From Paenibacillus thermotolerans (GTDB lineage Bacteria > Bacillota > Bacilli > Paenibacillales > YIM-B00363): 64,000 bases of DNA. Location: assembly GCF_028745515.1 (NCBI RefSeq), contig NZ_JAQZSG010000015.1, positions 50,929 through 114,928 of the forward strand, given 5' to 3'. A program made the position numbers and the translations under genes. The notes under the pieces were generated by a model. It was given only the letters and a program-made list of their open reading frames with translations. It ran no database searches and had not been told where the DNA came from. Positions 1-6,456 of the stretch are shown piece after piece (the stretch's first letter is position 1; every line of letters starts with the position of its first letter).

Positions 1-195
1 TGCTCCCGAAAGCGCAGCTGCGTTAGCCGCCTTCTGCATTTGCATACGCGCTACGTATAGGCTTCCTCCGTCAACGACTAATCCGCCAATCGCAAGCATC
101 GCCACCATGGACAACGCCGCTACCGCTATAACGTTGCCTTTTTGCTCCGTAACCAGCTTCCATGCGCTATGTTTTAACCAATCCGCCGATTTCAT
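1..195 (-). CDS. TadG-like Flp pilus assembly protein, 5' part only (cut by window edge)
   Basis: This is the N-terminal 65 codons of a gene that runs off the left edge. After a short basic start it has the segment EQKGNVIAV followed by a hydrophobic helix and then VVDGGSLYVARMQMQKAANAAA. That is the layout of TadG/putative Flp pilus-assembly proteins: a positively charged N-terminus, one membrane helix, then 'D.G..Y..R...Q.AADAAALAGA'. The ATG (193-195) has GAGGTGA upstream and lies 12 bp after the TadE stop, so the two are co-transcribed. The role inferred from family is a minor pseudopilin-like pilus component at the membrane. The C-terminal part, which often carries a VWA domain, is not visible. 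Confidence 0.8.
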   Translation of the reverse strand, partial: MKSADWLKHSAWKLVTEQKGNVIAVAALSMVAMLAIGGLVVDGGSLYVARMQMQKAANAAALSGA

Positions 196-207
196 CCGTC
201 ATTCACC

Positions 208-609
208 TCATTCCACCCGTATGGTCGAATACGCCCTTATATTCGGTCTTACCGGCAAAAGCTCCCCTACAATCGGCGTTACAAAAGTAAAGGGCTCCTG
301 CAGCGTGACCGTGACATAATCCCCGGAGTCCCGCGTGCGGTCGTCCGGCGTAACCGTTACCGCCAGCAGCGCCGGGTCCTTAACCTTCATGTACGATCTG
401 GCAAACGCCGCAAGCTCGGCGTCCGTATAACCGAAGCTCCCTTTTCTCACCGTTTCTTGCGCCGCCAGCTGCAGGTTCAAATAGCCGTACATATAACGCC
501 CCAGATCTACAATGCCGAACACTAGCAGAAGCATGACCGGCGCGATGATCGCGAACTCCGTCAACGCTTGCCCGCGCTCATCCTTCCTCAGCTTCCAACT
601 ACGACTCAT
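208..609 (-). CDS. tadE: TadE-family pilus assembly protein
   Basis: The product has 133 residues. The N-terminus shows RGQALTEFAIIAPVMLLLVFGIVD, the TadE signature of a charged pseudopilin-like leader with a conserved E inside the first hydrophobic helix. The remainder is a short extracytoplasmic domain. TadE proteins are minor pseudopilins processed by the TadV peptidase, whose gene is immediately upstream. The start overlaps the tadV stop by 4 bp, which implies translational coupling. Family and operon position make the assignment firm. Whether the pilus acts in adhesion or in another process is inferred. Confidence 0.88.
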   Translation of the reverse strand: MSRSWKLRKDERGQALTEFAIIAPVMLLLVFGIVDLGRYMYGYLNLQLAAQETVRKGSFGYTDAELAAFARSYMKVKDPALLAVTVTPDDRTRDSGDYVTVTLQEPFTFVTPIVGELLPVRPNIRAYSTIRVE

Positions 610-1124
610 ATGGGAATGTCTCCTCTCGTGAGAATCGCCGTCAGCGCACCGCCGCCGATCGCCACCCCGTAGGGCATGACAGCAGTTAGCGCTCCCGTAT
701 TCTTAGGGAAGGACATGCGCGTGCCGCAGCGGAATGCATACAAGAAATAAACGACTTGCTTAAAAAACGCTCTGGAATCTTTCCGCAAAAGCAGCGTAAC
801 GACCGCCATCGCCGCACCGATCAACCCCATGTATACGGCAGCCGTAACGACAAACCACGATCCCTTCAAAGCGCCGATTACGGAGAGCAGCTTTACATCT
901 CCCGCTCCCATTCCGCCCATAAAGTAGGGGATAAGCAGCAGTCCGATACCGGCTGCGAAGCCCGCGAGCGAAGCTCCGAGACCGGACCAGCCGCCGAACC
1001 AAAAATGAAGAGTCAATGCAAGCGCAAGTGCGGGGAAGGTTACTGCGTTGTAAATTTTACGGCGGTGCAAATCGGTGCCGACGCAAATGATCAACACAGC
1101 GATCAACACAATGTCCGACCACAT
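606..1124 (-). CDS. tadV: A24 prepilin peptidase (TadV/CpaA type)
   Basis: This is a 172-residue polytopic membrane protein. Two aspartates expected for type IV prepilin peptidases are visible: TDLHRRKIYN near residue 18-27 and GMGAGDVKLL (the GxGD motif) near residues 70-80. It lacks the N-terminal methylase domain of PilD, as expected for the short TadV/CpaA branch. It would cleave the leaders of the Flp pilin and TadE. Start ATG has GGAGTG 6 nt upstream. It is separated from flp by a 70-bp gap with a stem-loop, and overlaps tadE. Confidence 0.9.
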   Translation of the reverse strand: MWSDIVLIAVLIICVGTDLHRRKIYNAVTFPALALALTLHFWFGGWSGLGASLAGFAAGIGLLLIPYFMGGMGAGDVKLLSVIGALKGSWFVVTAAVYMGLIGAAMAVVTLLLRKDSRAFFKQVVYFLYAFRCGTRMSFPKNTGALTAVMPYGVAIGGGALTAILTRGDIPI

Positions 1125-1150
1125 ATCTTACACTCCTTAAGCTATAAAGA

Positions 1151-1183
1151 AGGGCCTTACGTTTGCACGAAAGACCCTTGCTT
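1151..1183 (-). terminator. Intercistronic stem-loop after flp (partial terminator or processing site)
   Basis: Reading the minus strand, arms AAGGGTCTT and AAGGCCCTT pair at 8 of 9 positions around a 12-nt loop and are followed by CTTT. It sits between the pilin gene and tadV. Such a stem would let pilin mRNA be more abundant than the downstream assembly genes. The uridine run is short, so complete termination is unlikely. Confidence 0.5.
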
Positions 1184-1194
1184 CGAATGAATGT

Positions 1195-1392
1195 TTAGTT
1201 GCCGCCGGCTGCCGGTACCTGGTCTCTGTTTTGCACTTTCCCGAGCGCATCGTTGAAGATGTTGACGAGCTCTTGGCGGAACGCTGCGATGATTCCTACA
1301 ACCGCTACCGCGATAATGCCGAGCACCAAGCCGTACTCCGTCAAGCCTTGTCCTTGCTCTTCTTTAACCAACGCGATCCATTTGTTCATCAT
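1195..1392 (-). CDS. flp: Flp/Fap-type pilin subunit
   Basis: A small pilin of about 65 residues. It carries the Flp signature EEQGQGLTEYGLVLG followed by a hydrophobic helix (IIAVAVVGIIAAF) and a short polar tail. The E and Y of TEYG are the conserved Flp residues at the prepilin cleavage region. The ATG at 1392 is preferred because AGGAG lies 7 nt upstream. An in-frame ATG two codons earlier abuts the ribosome site. It overlaps the end of the DUF192 gene by 29 bp, so the two genes are coupled and share the c-di-GMP-controlled transcript. Confidence 0.92.
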   Translation of the reverse strand: MMNKWIALVKEEQGQGLTEYGLVLGIIAVAVVGIIAAFRQELVNIFNDALGKVQNRDQVPAAGGN

Positions 1393-1774
1393 TTTCATTC
1401 TCCTTTTGATTGTTTGTTTTTTTAGTTTCGGGATTCATAAATCCCATCTTATGTCCGACTCGGGTTTCCGTCGCCCGAATCGTTCCCGCAGGCAGCTCTA
1501 CCACCGAACGGGCTCCCGCTACCATCGAGCCTACTTGGCCCGGCGAAAGTGCTTCATCCGTTCCGACGACAACGCCGGCTTCATCCAGATAAAGTACATC
1601 GATCGGGTAACGCATAAAAAAGGTGTGCACGGACCGGCAGGGTACGATATGAAGCGCGCAATCCTGCGGCAGCTCTTTCGTCAGCATCAGCCCTCGGAAC
1701 CTTCGAAGGAAGGTGGATGCGGCTTCGACCCGCCCGGCGACCCGTACGCCGTTCTCAAGATTGTACAGCTCCAT
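1364..1774 (-). CDS. DUF192 family protein
   Basis: The product has 136 residues and matches DUF192: FRGLMLTKEL near the start, CRSVHTFFMRYPIDVLYLD in the middle and VVELPAGTI toward the end. These are the conserved blocks of this small beta-rich family, whose biochemical role is not established. No signal peptide is visible, so it is probably cytoplasmic. It is the first gene behind the c-di-GMP riboswitch and overlaps the flp pilin gene. Co-regulation with Tad pili is therefore clear from layout, while a role in pilus biogenesis is only inference. The last 15 or so residues are very polar (NNQKENEND) and overlap flp. Confidence 0.85.
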   Translation of the reverse strand: MELYNLENGVRVAGRVEAASTFLRRFRGLMLTKELPQDCALHIVPCRSVHTFFMRYPIDVLYLDEAGVVVGTDEALSPGQVGSMVAGARSVVELPAGTIRATETRVGHKMGFMNPETKKTNNQKENENDEQMDRVG

Positions 1775-1801
1775 GACTTTTCACCTCCGCTCATAACAAA
1801 T

Positions 1802-1832
1802 AACCCTGCCTTTACGTACCGAAAGGAGGGTT
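1802..1832 (-). terminator. Expression-platform hairpin of the c-di-GMP riboswitch
   Basis: On the minus strand, AACCCT pairs with AGGGTT and CCTTT with AAAGG around an 8-nt loop, 30 nt before the DUF192 start. The following bases are uridine-rich but interrupted. It sits between aptamer and ribosome site, where a regulatory terminator or stability element is expected. Confidence 0.55.
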
Positions 1833-1865
1833 ACGCCATGATGCTTCCACGTAACAAGTTCCCCT

Positions 1866-1980
1866 GATCTTTCGGTAACTGGCTGGCATAGAAACCGGAA
1901 TATCCCATTCGTTATTCCGACTCCCTTAGCCCCTCTAGCTTTGCGCCGCTAGCTTTCGCCAGCTTTGCCTTTATCGAGAT
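1866..1980 (-). promoter_or_regulatory. c-di-GMP-I (GEMM) riboswitch aptamer
   Basis: The minus strand reads AAAGGCAAAGCTGGCGAAAG, then GCTAGCGGCGCAAAGCTAG, a GGGGCTAAGG segment, and after a variable stem GCCAGCCAGTTACCGAA. These are the ordered blocks of the GEMM-I aptamer: GAAA tetraloop in P1b, GCGCAAAGC joining segment, and the closing GCCA.CCAGGTTRCCGA strand. The aptamer lies about 90 nt upstream of DUF192 and the Flp pilus genes on the same strand. This fits the known use of this riboswitch to control surface appendages. Whether ligand turns expression on or off cannot be read with certainty. Confidence 0.85.
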
Positions 1981-2158
1981 TCAGCGAAATTTGTCTGAAC
2001 CTGACGACTTCATAGTACGCCCGATGCAATCGTTCCCGCCATCCATCGAAATGATTATTTTTCCAGTTGGCCGCAACAAGCGTAAAGGACTACTTTCATC
2101 TTCCAAACATTGCCTCCGCCCGTGCTGAAAGATTCAGGAAATAAATCCCACGGAAAAC

Positions 2159-2198
2159 AAAAAAACCGGCGCCTCTTCATCGAAAGCGCCGGTTTTTC
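2159..2198 (-). terminator. Intrinsic terminator after guaD
   Basis: Minus strand: ACCGGCGCTTTC, loop, AGGCGCCGGT, then seven T residues. It lies 47 bp after the guanine deaminase stop. The run of A on the other flank could make it bidirectional, but no plus-strand gene precedes it. Confidence 0.9.
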
Positions 2199-2245
2199 CA
2201 TCTTTAGGCATAGCGAAATCCCAAAATTCGGGCGAACCTCACTAG

Positions 2246-2716
2246 TTAATAATCTACGCGTCCGCTATAAGCGGTCCATGCGTCGAACGGCGCATGATAT
2301 CCTTCCGGAGTCATACGCTGCATCGCGATCGATCGCGACTCGATCGGCTTCTCAAGCTCGTCGTAAATAAAATGATCGTCAAAGCCGATGCCCGCGGCTT
2401 CTACTTTCGTGCAAGCGTAATACACCGCTTTCGGACGCGCCCAGTAAATGGCTCCGATGCACATCGGGCAAGGCTCGCAGCTCGTATAAATTTCGCAATC
2501 CGACAGCTGGAACGCGCCGAGCTCCCTGCAGGCCGCCCGGATCGCCTGCACCTCCGCGTGCGCCGTCGGATCGTTCGAACTCGTCACCTCGTTAACGCCG
2601 GAGGCGACGATGCGGCCGTCCTTCACGACGACGGCTCCGAACGGACCGCCTTTACCGCTTAACACATTCTCCTTCGCAAGACGAACCGCTTCCCGCATCC
2701 ATCTCTCATTCGACAT
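2246..2716 (-). CDS. guaD: Guanine deaminase (GuaD family)
   Basis: The product has 156 residues, the same length as Bacillus subtilis GuaD, and aligns from end to end by eye (GGPFGAVVVKDG, SNDPTAHAEV.AIR, SCEPCPMC.GAIYWARPKAV, GFDD.FIY.E). It is a CDA-fold zinc hydrolase. The zinc ligands are H of HAE and the two cysteines of PCPMC, with the HAE glutamate as proton shuttle. It converts guanine to xanthine in the cytoplasm. The ATG has GGGAGGGG upstream. It lies 15 bp after the DUF2294 gene, so the two are likely one transcript, ended by the strong terminator downstream. Confidence 0.93.
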   Translation of the reverse strand: MSNERWMREAVRLAKENVLSGKGGPFGAVVVKDGRIVASGVNEVTSSNDPTAHAEVQAIRAACRELGAFQLSDCEIYTSCEPCPMCIGAIYWARPKAVYYACTKVEAAGIGFDDHFIYDELEKPIESRSIAMQRMTPEGYHAPFDAWTAYSGRVDY

Positions 2717-2731
2717 AATACCCCTCCCAGC

Positions 2732-3427
2732 TTACTTCCCGGTCACAAGCAGCATGATGCTCCGATCCCTCTCAAAATCCCAATCGACAAACACGTCGAT
2801 GACTTTCCGGTTCAAAGCCGCTTCGAAATGCCCGTTATTGTGAAGATAGCTCTTTTCCAGATTCCGCTTTACCCGCTTTAGGAGCGCTCCGTGGCCGAGG
2901 CGGATGAGCTCCTTCTCGATCCGCACGAGAATGCCGTTGCGCACGACTAAAATCGTACGGGAATTCAATTCGCAGGAATAAATTTCATCCGGAATTTTTT
3001 GCGCTTGCTCGCTGATGTTTACAATCTCTTGATCGATAATCGGCTTTCCAGGGTAGGCGTCATTCACATTTTCCGCGAACGGAAACGGATTTTCCCCTAT
3101 AAATGTAATCATCCCCGAACGGTTATGCAAGTTCCAGTCATAATACATTTCTTGCACTTGGACGCCTGTCGTCAGCTGAATATATCCTTTCAATTCAGGA
3201 AAGAGCCGTTGTATGAGCGTATCCCTCATTTGCACGATGATGTCCGTCTGGTCCTGATCCATCAATACTCTTTCGGCCGGAGTGAGCAAATTGCGCAAGT
3301 GCACGGTCATATAGGTAAGTCCTACGGAAACGAAAACCGATTCCGGCCCTTTGCCGAAGTTTTCGCGAAACAGCTTGCCGATATAGCTCGATATATTTTG
3401 AATCACGGGTGTTTGATCTGCGTTCAT
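2732..3427 (-). CDS. Tandem DUF2294 domain protein
   Basis: The product has 231 residues and contains two copies of the DUF2294 module. The first spans about residues 8-112 (FGKGPESVFVSVG, ERVLM, LFPELKGYIQL.TG, DWNLHNRSGMITFIGE). The second spans about 138-230 (PDEIYSCELNSRTILVVRNG, LIRLGHGALLKRVKRNLEKSYL, DWDFERDRSIMLLVTG). The family is uncharacterised. Some members are annotated near sodium transport or stress genes, but no function is proven. There is no signal peptide or membrane span. AAGGAG lies 11 nt before the ATG. It sits between the histidine kinase and guaD on one strand. No function is proposed. Confidence 0.8.
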   Translation of the reverse strand: MNADQTPVIQNISSYIGKLFRENFGKGPESVFVSVGLTYMTVHLRNLLTPAERVLMDQDQTDIIVQMRDTLIQRLFPELKGYIQLTTGVQVQEMYYDWNLHNRSGMITFIGENPFPFAENVNDAYPGKPIIDQEIVNISEQAQKIPDEIYSCELNSRTILVVRNGILVRIEKELIRLGHGALLKRVKRNLEKSYLHNNGHFEAALNRKVIDVFVDWDFERDRSIMLLVTGK

Positions 3428-3512
3428 GTGTCGTCCGACTCCTTAAGACCTTGCCTTATTTGCCTCTATACGGCAGTTTCATTATGCGCTGCGGGTTGGA
3501 CGATTATTCCAA

Positions 3513-4709
3513 TTACAAGACGAGCGGCAGACGGATGTCCACCGACGTTCCTACCCCTTCTTCACTGGCGATGACAAGCTTGCCCTTGTGCAGCTCAACG
3601 ATATTGAAGCTTACCATCATGCCCAGACCCGTTCCCTTTTCCTTGCTGGAAAAGAACGCCTGACCGATTTTCTCCTGCATTTCTTTCGGAATGCCGCAGC
3701 CTTCGTCGACAATGCGTACCGACAAAGCTTCGCCGAAGCGGCTGACAAGCACGGAAACCGTCCCGCCGCCGGGCATCGCCTCGACCGCATTCTTTAAAAT
3801 ATTAAGAAACACCTGCTTGATTCGGGTTTCCTCGCACAGAATGCGGGCTTCCGAAAGTCCCGGCTCCACTTGCAGCCGTATTTCGACGTTATGAATGATC
3901 GCCTGCGTGCCCACCAGCGTCATAATCGATTCAAGCATCGGAATAATTTCTTTTTCTTCGAAAAACATTTTTTTCGGCTTTCCGAGCAGCAGCAGCTCGT
4001 TCGTGATCGTATGGATGCGATCCAGCTCGTCGAGCATAATGTCGCCGTATTGGAGCGTCTTGCTCTCCAGCGACAATTGAATGAACCCGCGCAGGCTTGC
4101 AAGCGGGTTTCGGATCTCATGCGCTATGCCCGCAGCCAACTCGCCGACGACGGCGAGCTTCTCCGAATGCAGCAGCATCTCATCATAGCGCTTCCGATCG
4201 GTAATATCCTTAAGCACCGCGTATACGCCTCTCACCTTTCTGCCTGAATGGATCGGAAAGAAAGAGACCTCGGCATCAAAGACGGCGCCGTCCTTCTTAA
4301 TATATCGAGTTTCGAAATGCTGCGGTTCACCGTCCGCCGCCTTCCGAAACTTTGCAAAGACGCGTTCCCTCTCCTCCGCAGGATAAAACTGCTCGAAAGT
4401 TTTACCGATCCTTTCAGTTTCCGTATATCCCTTTAACCGCTCTGCCGTCGAATTCATCCTCTTCAAACGGCCGTTCCTGTCATAGAGGCTTACCGCTTCC
4501 CTATGATTATGGAACAAGCTTTCGTTAAAGTCTGGAATCTCATCTCTAATGAGCCAGGCGCCCAAGCCCAATGCCGAGGCGAGCAACCCGCCCTCCGCAA
4601 TCCAATACCAATACGCCGCAGTCCATGGCAGCTTCCATACGGTGAACGATAGTACCTCGCCCGCAAGAACAACCAAACAGCCTGATAGTATGATTCCCAT
4701 CCAACGCAT
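3513..4709 (-). CDS. Membrane-bound PAS-domain sensor histidine kinase
   Basis: The product has 398 residues. Two hydrophobic helices (about 4-24 and 33-53) are followed by a PAS/PAC domain (about 65-185, with RYIKKDGAVFDAEVSFFPI), a HisKA domain with AAGIAHEIRNPLASLRGF (H about 200) and a HATPase_c domain with NAVEAM, DEGCGIP and GTGLGMMVSFNIVELH. The arrangement resembles KinB/KinA-type sporulation kinases and other orphan kinases of Bacillales. No response regulator gene is adjacent, so it probably feeds a distant partner. The phosphorelay for sporulation is one inference. AAGGTG lies before the ATG. Confidence 0.9.
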   Translation of the reverse strand: MRWMGIILSGCLVVLAGEVLSFTVWKLPWTAAYWYWIAEGGLLASALGLGAWLIRDEIPDFNESLFHNHREAVSLYDRNGRLKRMNSTAERLKGYTETERIGKTFEQFYPAEERERVFAKFRKAADGEPQHFETRYIKKDGAVFDAEVSFFPIHSGRKVRGVYAVLKDITDRKRYDEMLLHSEKLAVVGELAAGIAHEIRNPLASLRGFIQLSLESKTLQYGDIMLDELDRIHTITNELLLLGKPKKMFFEEKEIIPMLESIMTLVGTQAIIHNVEIRLQVEPGLSEARILCEETRIKQVFLNILKNAVEAMPGGGTVSVLVSRFGEALSVRIVDEGCGIPKEMQEKIGQAFFSSKEKGTGLGMMVSFNIVELHKGKLVIASEEGVGTSVDIRLPLVL

Positions 4710-4750
4710 AGCGCACCTTCTTTTTCGGATAAGGTCCCTTTTTCGTAAAG

Positions 4751-4789
4751 AAAAATGGCCTGACCTCTAAAAATATAGAAGCCAGGCCA
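4751..4789 (-). terminator. Intrinsic terminator upstream of the histidine kinase gene
   Basis: Minus strand: TGGCCTGGCTTCTA, short loop, TAGAGGTCAGGCCA, then TTTTTCTTT. It ends transcription coming from the ctaM-like gene before the kinase gene. Confidence 0.85.
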
Positions 4790-4897
4790 TGAAGGACGTT
4801 ATCCGTTCGAACAATTCGCTCATTTACCTGAAATATTCTTTTACAAACAATCTGCAAGACCTCCGCTACCGATCCTTCGGTCCGGTTCTGCCGTTGT

Positions 4898-4984
4898 CTA
4901 TTTCATGAATTCATAAATCATAAATTCCAAATAATCGGTGCCATCCTTGACGCCAATCTTCTTTATTTTAGCATACTTTAACAT
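4898..4984 (-). CDS. Possible 28-codon ORF after the ctaM-like gene
   Basis: An ATG at 4984 opens 28 lysine- and tyrosine-rich codons (KYAKIKKIGVKDG, ending EFMK). The frame is the same as that of the upstream ctaM-like gene, separated from it only by that gene's stop. No clear ribosome site is present. It could be a remnant of a longer C-terminus, a real micro-protein or chance. The remaining bases between 4710 and 5029 hold only the terminator. Confidence 0.25.
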   Translation of the reverse strand: MLKYAKIKKIGVKDGTDYLEFMIYEFMK

Positions 4985-5029
4985 CTTCGGAAACTTCGAA
5001 TTGCACCGGCGCCGCGTCACGCGCCCGGC

Positions 5030-5563
5030 TTATACGTAATACGGCGATATCATTAAGTATACGATAGGACCCGTCAAGCTTACATAAAGCCAAATCGGCA
5101 TCGTCCAGCGCGCGATTTTCCGGTGCTTCTCCACATTGTTCGTCAAGCCCCGGATGGTCGTTATGAGCGATAACGGAACGATGGCCGCCGCAAGAATAAT
5201 GTGAGTGATCAGGATGAAGAAATAGACGTAGCGGATCGGGCCTTCCCCGCCGTACGGCGTCGATTCGGTCGCGTAATGATAGGTGACATACGACACTAGA
5301 AACAAAATCGTAGTTGTGAACGCCGCGAAAATAAAATTCCGGTGAAGCTTGATGTTTTTCCTCTTGATAAAGTACAAGGCCGCCACAAGAAAGACAAACG
5401 TAAAGCTGTTGAAAATCGCGTTCAGCATCGGCAATATCGTAAAGTCGATATGGTCGAGCCCTTCCGCCTTCGGCAGGAAGAACAGAACGGCTACGAGCGC
5501 GTTGACTACGATGGAGAGGACGACAACAAGCGGTGTATAGTTGCGTTCTTTAGACGGTGCCAT
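5030..5563 (-). CDS. ctaM: DUF420 membrane protein (YozB/CtaM-like heme-copper oxidase assembly factor)
   Basis: The start at 5563 gives 177 residues, close to YozB/CtaM proteins. There are five predicted membrane helices, including VVVLSIVVNALVAVLFFLP, FILITHIILAAAIVPLSLI and WLYVSLTGPIVYLMI. DUF420 histidines are seen in KLHRNFIFAAF, SYVTYHYAT, ILITHIILA and VEKHRKIARWT. CtaM is needed for maturation of an aa3-type quinol oxidase in Staphylococcus. The role here is by homology. AAGGAAGG lies 10 nt before the chosen ATG. A longer frame starts at 5653, and an alternative ATG at 5590 has GGGGG before it. A terminator follows. Confidence 0.82.
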   Translation of the reverse strand: MAPSKERNYTPLVVVLSIVVNALVAVLFFLPKAEGLDHIDFTILPMLNAIFNSFTFVFLVAALYFIKRKNIKLHRNFIFAAFTTTILFLVSYVTYHYATESTPYGGEGPIRYVYFFILITHIILAAAIVPLSLITTIRGLTNNVEKHRKIARWTMPIWLYVSLTGPIVYLMISPYYV

Positions 5564-5683
5564 AAGTGGAAATCCTTCCTTTTCGAGCATGTTACCCCCA
5601 TCATAATGAAAAAAGGCACCCGAAAGCAATCTTGAATGCCTAATGTCACACAACGTACAAAAAACGGCGGCTCGGTCGAATGC

Positions 5684-5809
5684 TTATTGCTTTGGTTTGT
5701 CTTTGCCCTTCGCTTCGGAAAGACGAACCAATATATAAGAAATAACAATGCTCCCGACGATAAAGTACCATCCGGAAAAACCGCCGAGGACCCACTCTTT
5801 TACGCTCAT
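5684..5809 (-). CDS. 41-residue single-span membrane protein
   Basis: An ATG at 5809 preceded by AGGGGAG opens 41 codons. The product has a short N-terminus (MSVKEWVLGG), one hydrophobic helix (WYFIVGSIVISYILVRL) and a charged tail (SEAKGKDKPKQ). This N-out or N-in micro-protein type is common beside respiratory and assembly genes in Bacillales. It precedes the ctaM-like gene on the same strand, so a shared role in the membrane is a guess. No family was recognised. Confidence 0.65.
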   Translation of the reverse strand: MSVKEWVLGGFSGWYFIVGSIVISYILVRLSEAKGKDKPKQ

Positions 5810-5952
5810 CGCTACTCCCCTAACTACTTATAAATTAAATATATTGTGTCACGTTCTGTGTATATTACGTATTAATTTACCATATTTTGGCGAAAATGAA
5901 AAGCATGAATACACTTATTGTGACTTCGATGTCAAGCGATTTTCGCGTCATT

Positions 5953-5958
5953 TATAAT
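5953..5958 (+). promoter_or_regulatory. -10 element for the XRE regulator gene
   Basis: TATAAT occurs with a weak TGTCAA 17 bp upstream. A start point here would fall near 5965, so the first in-frame ATG (5957) would be outside the message. This favours a later start codon for the gene. Confidence 0.5.
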
Positions 5959-5968
5959 GTCTTCGAGG

Positions 5969-6397
5969 ATGGTGGGACAGTTGCTCGGAGACGTCTTGCG
6001 GGAATTAAGGCTTGCCAGGAAGCTGAAGCAGGAAGAGATTTCCCGGCAAATCGGCATTGCCAGAACAACCTATGCGATGTATGAACAAAATAATCGGCAG
6101 CCCGATCACGAAACGCTGATTAAACTCGCCGAATTTTTCGGCGTCACGGTCGACCGGCTGATCGGAAGATCCTCGGATTACGGCTCCGTCCAAGGCAAGC
6201 TTGTGAAGGACAGCAACGGAACCTACGGAACCGCGTTGTTGTTTCCGCCCGTTCCCGAAGGAATGAGCGAGGAGGAATATGCGAGGCGGGCAGCGGCTGC
6301 GAGCGAAATTTTCGCCTTGCCGGCCGAAAAGATCGCTTATATTGAAGCGATTCTTACAGCGATTCGGAAAGAAATGGAGAATGAGCGAGGCAAGTAA
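5969..6397 (+). CDS. XRE-family transcriptional regulator
   Basis: The product has about 142 residues. The first 65 form a Cro/C1-type helix-turn-helix (LRELRLARKLKQEEISRQIGIARTTYAMYEQNNRQPDHETLIKLAEFF split over five helices). The remainder is a charged C-terminal tail with EEYARRAAAASEIF and a final helix, of the kind seen in SinR/Xre-like proteins. It probably binds operator DNA as a dimer. The true start is uncertain: ATG 5957 overlaps the -10, ATG 5969 abuts GAGG, and TTG 5981 is 12 nt after it. Its targets are unknown. It is transcribed away from the 41-aa membrane protein. Confidence 0.85.
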   Translation: MVGQLLGDVLRELRLARKLKQEEISRQIGIARTTYAMYEQNNRQPDHETLIKLAEFFGVTVDRLIGRSSDYGSVQGKLVKDSNGTYGTALLFPPVPEGMSEEEYARRAAAASEIFALPAEKIAYIEAILTAIRKEMENERGK

Positions 6398-6403
6398 AGG
6401 AAT

Positions 6404-6453
6404 AAGGGGATATCCTGCAGGTCCGTTAGGACGGCTGCGGGATATCCCCTTTA
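6404..6453. terminator. Bidirectional terminator between convergent genes
   Basis: AAGGGGATATCC-TGCAG pairs with CTGC-GGGATATCCCCTTT. It lies between the XRE gene (plus) and the BmrD-like gene (minus) and has T or A runs on both sides. Confidence 0.85.
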
Positions 6454-6456
6454 TAG

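Noticed and set aside
5563..5653. Longer N-terminus for the ctaM-like protein
   Set aside because: The first 30 residues are unlike the family, and a better ribosome site lies before 5563.
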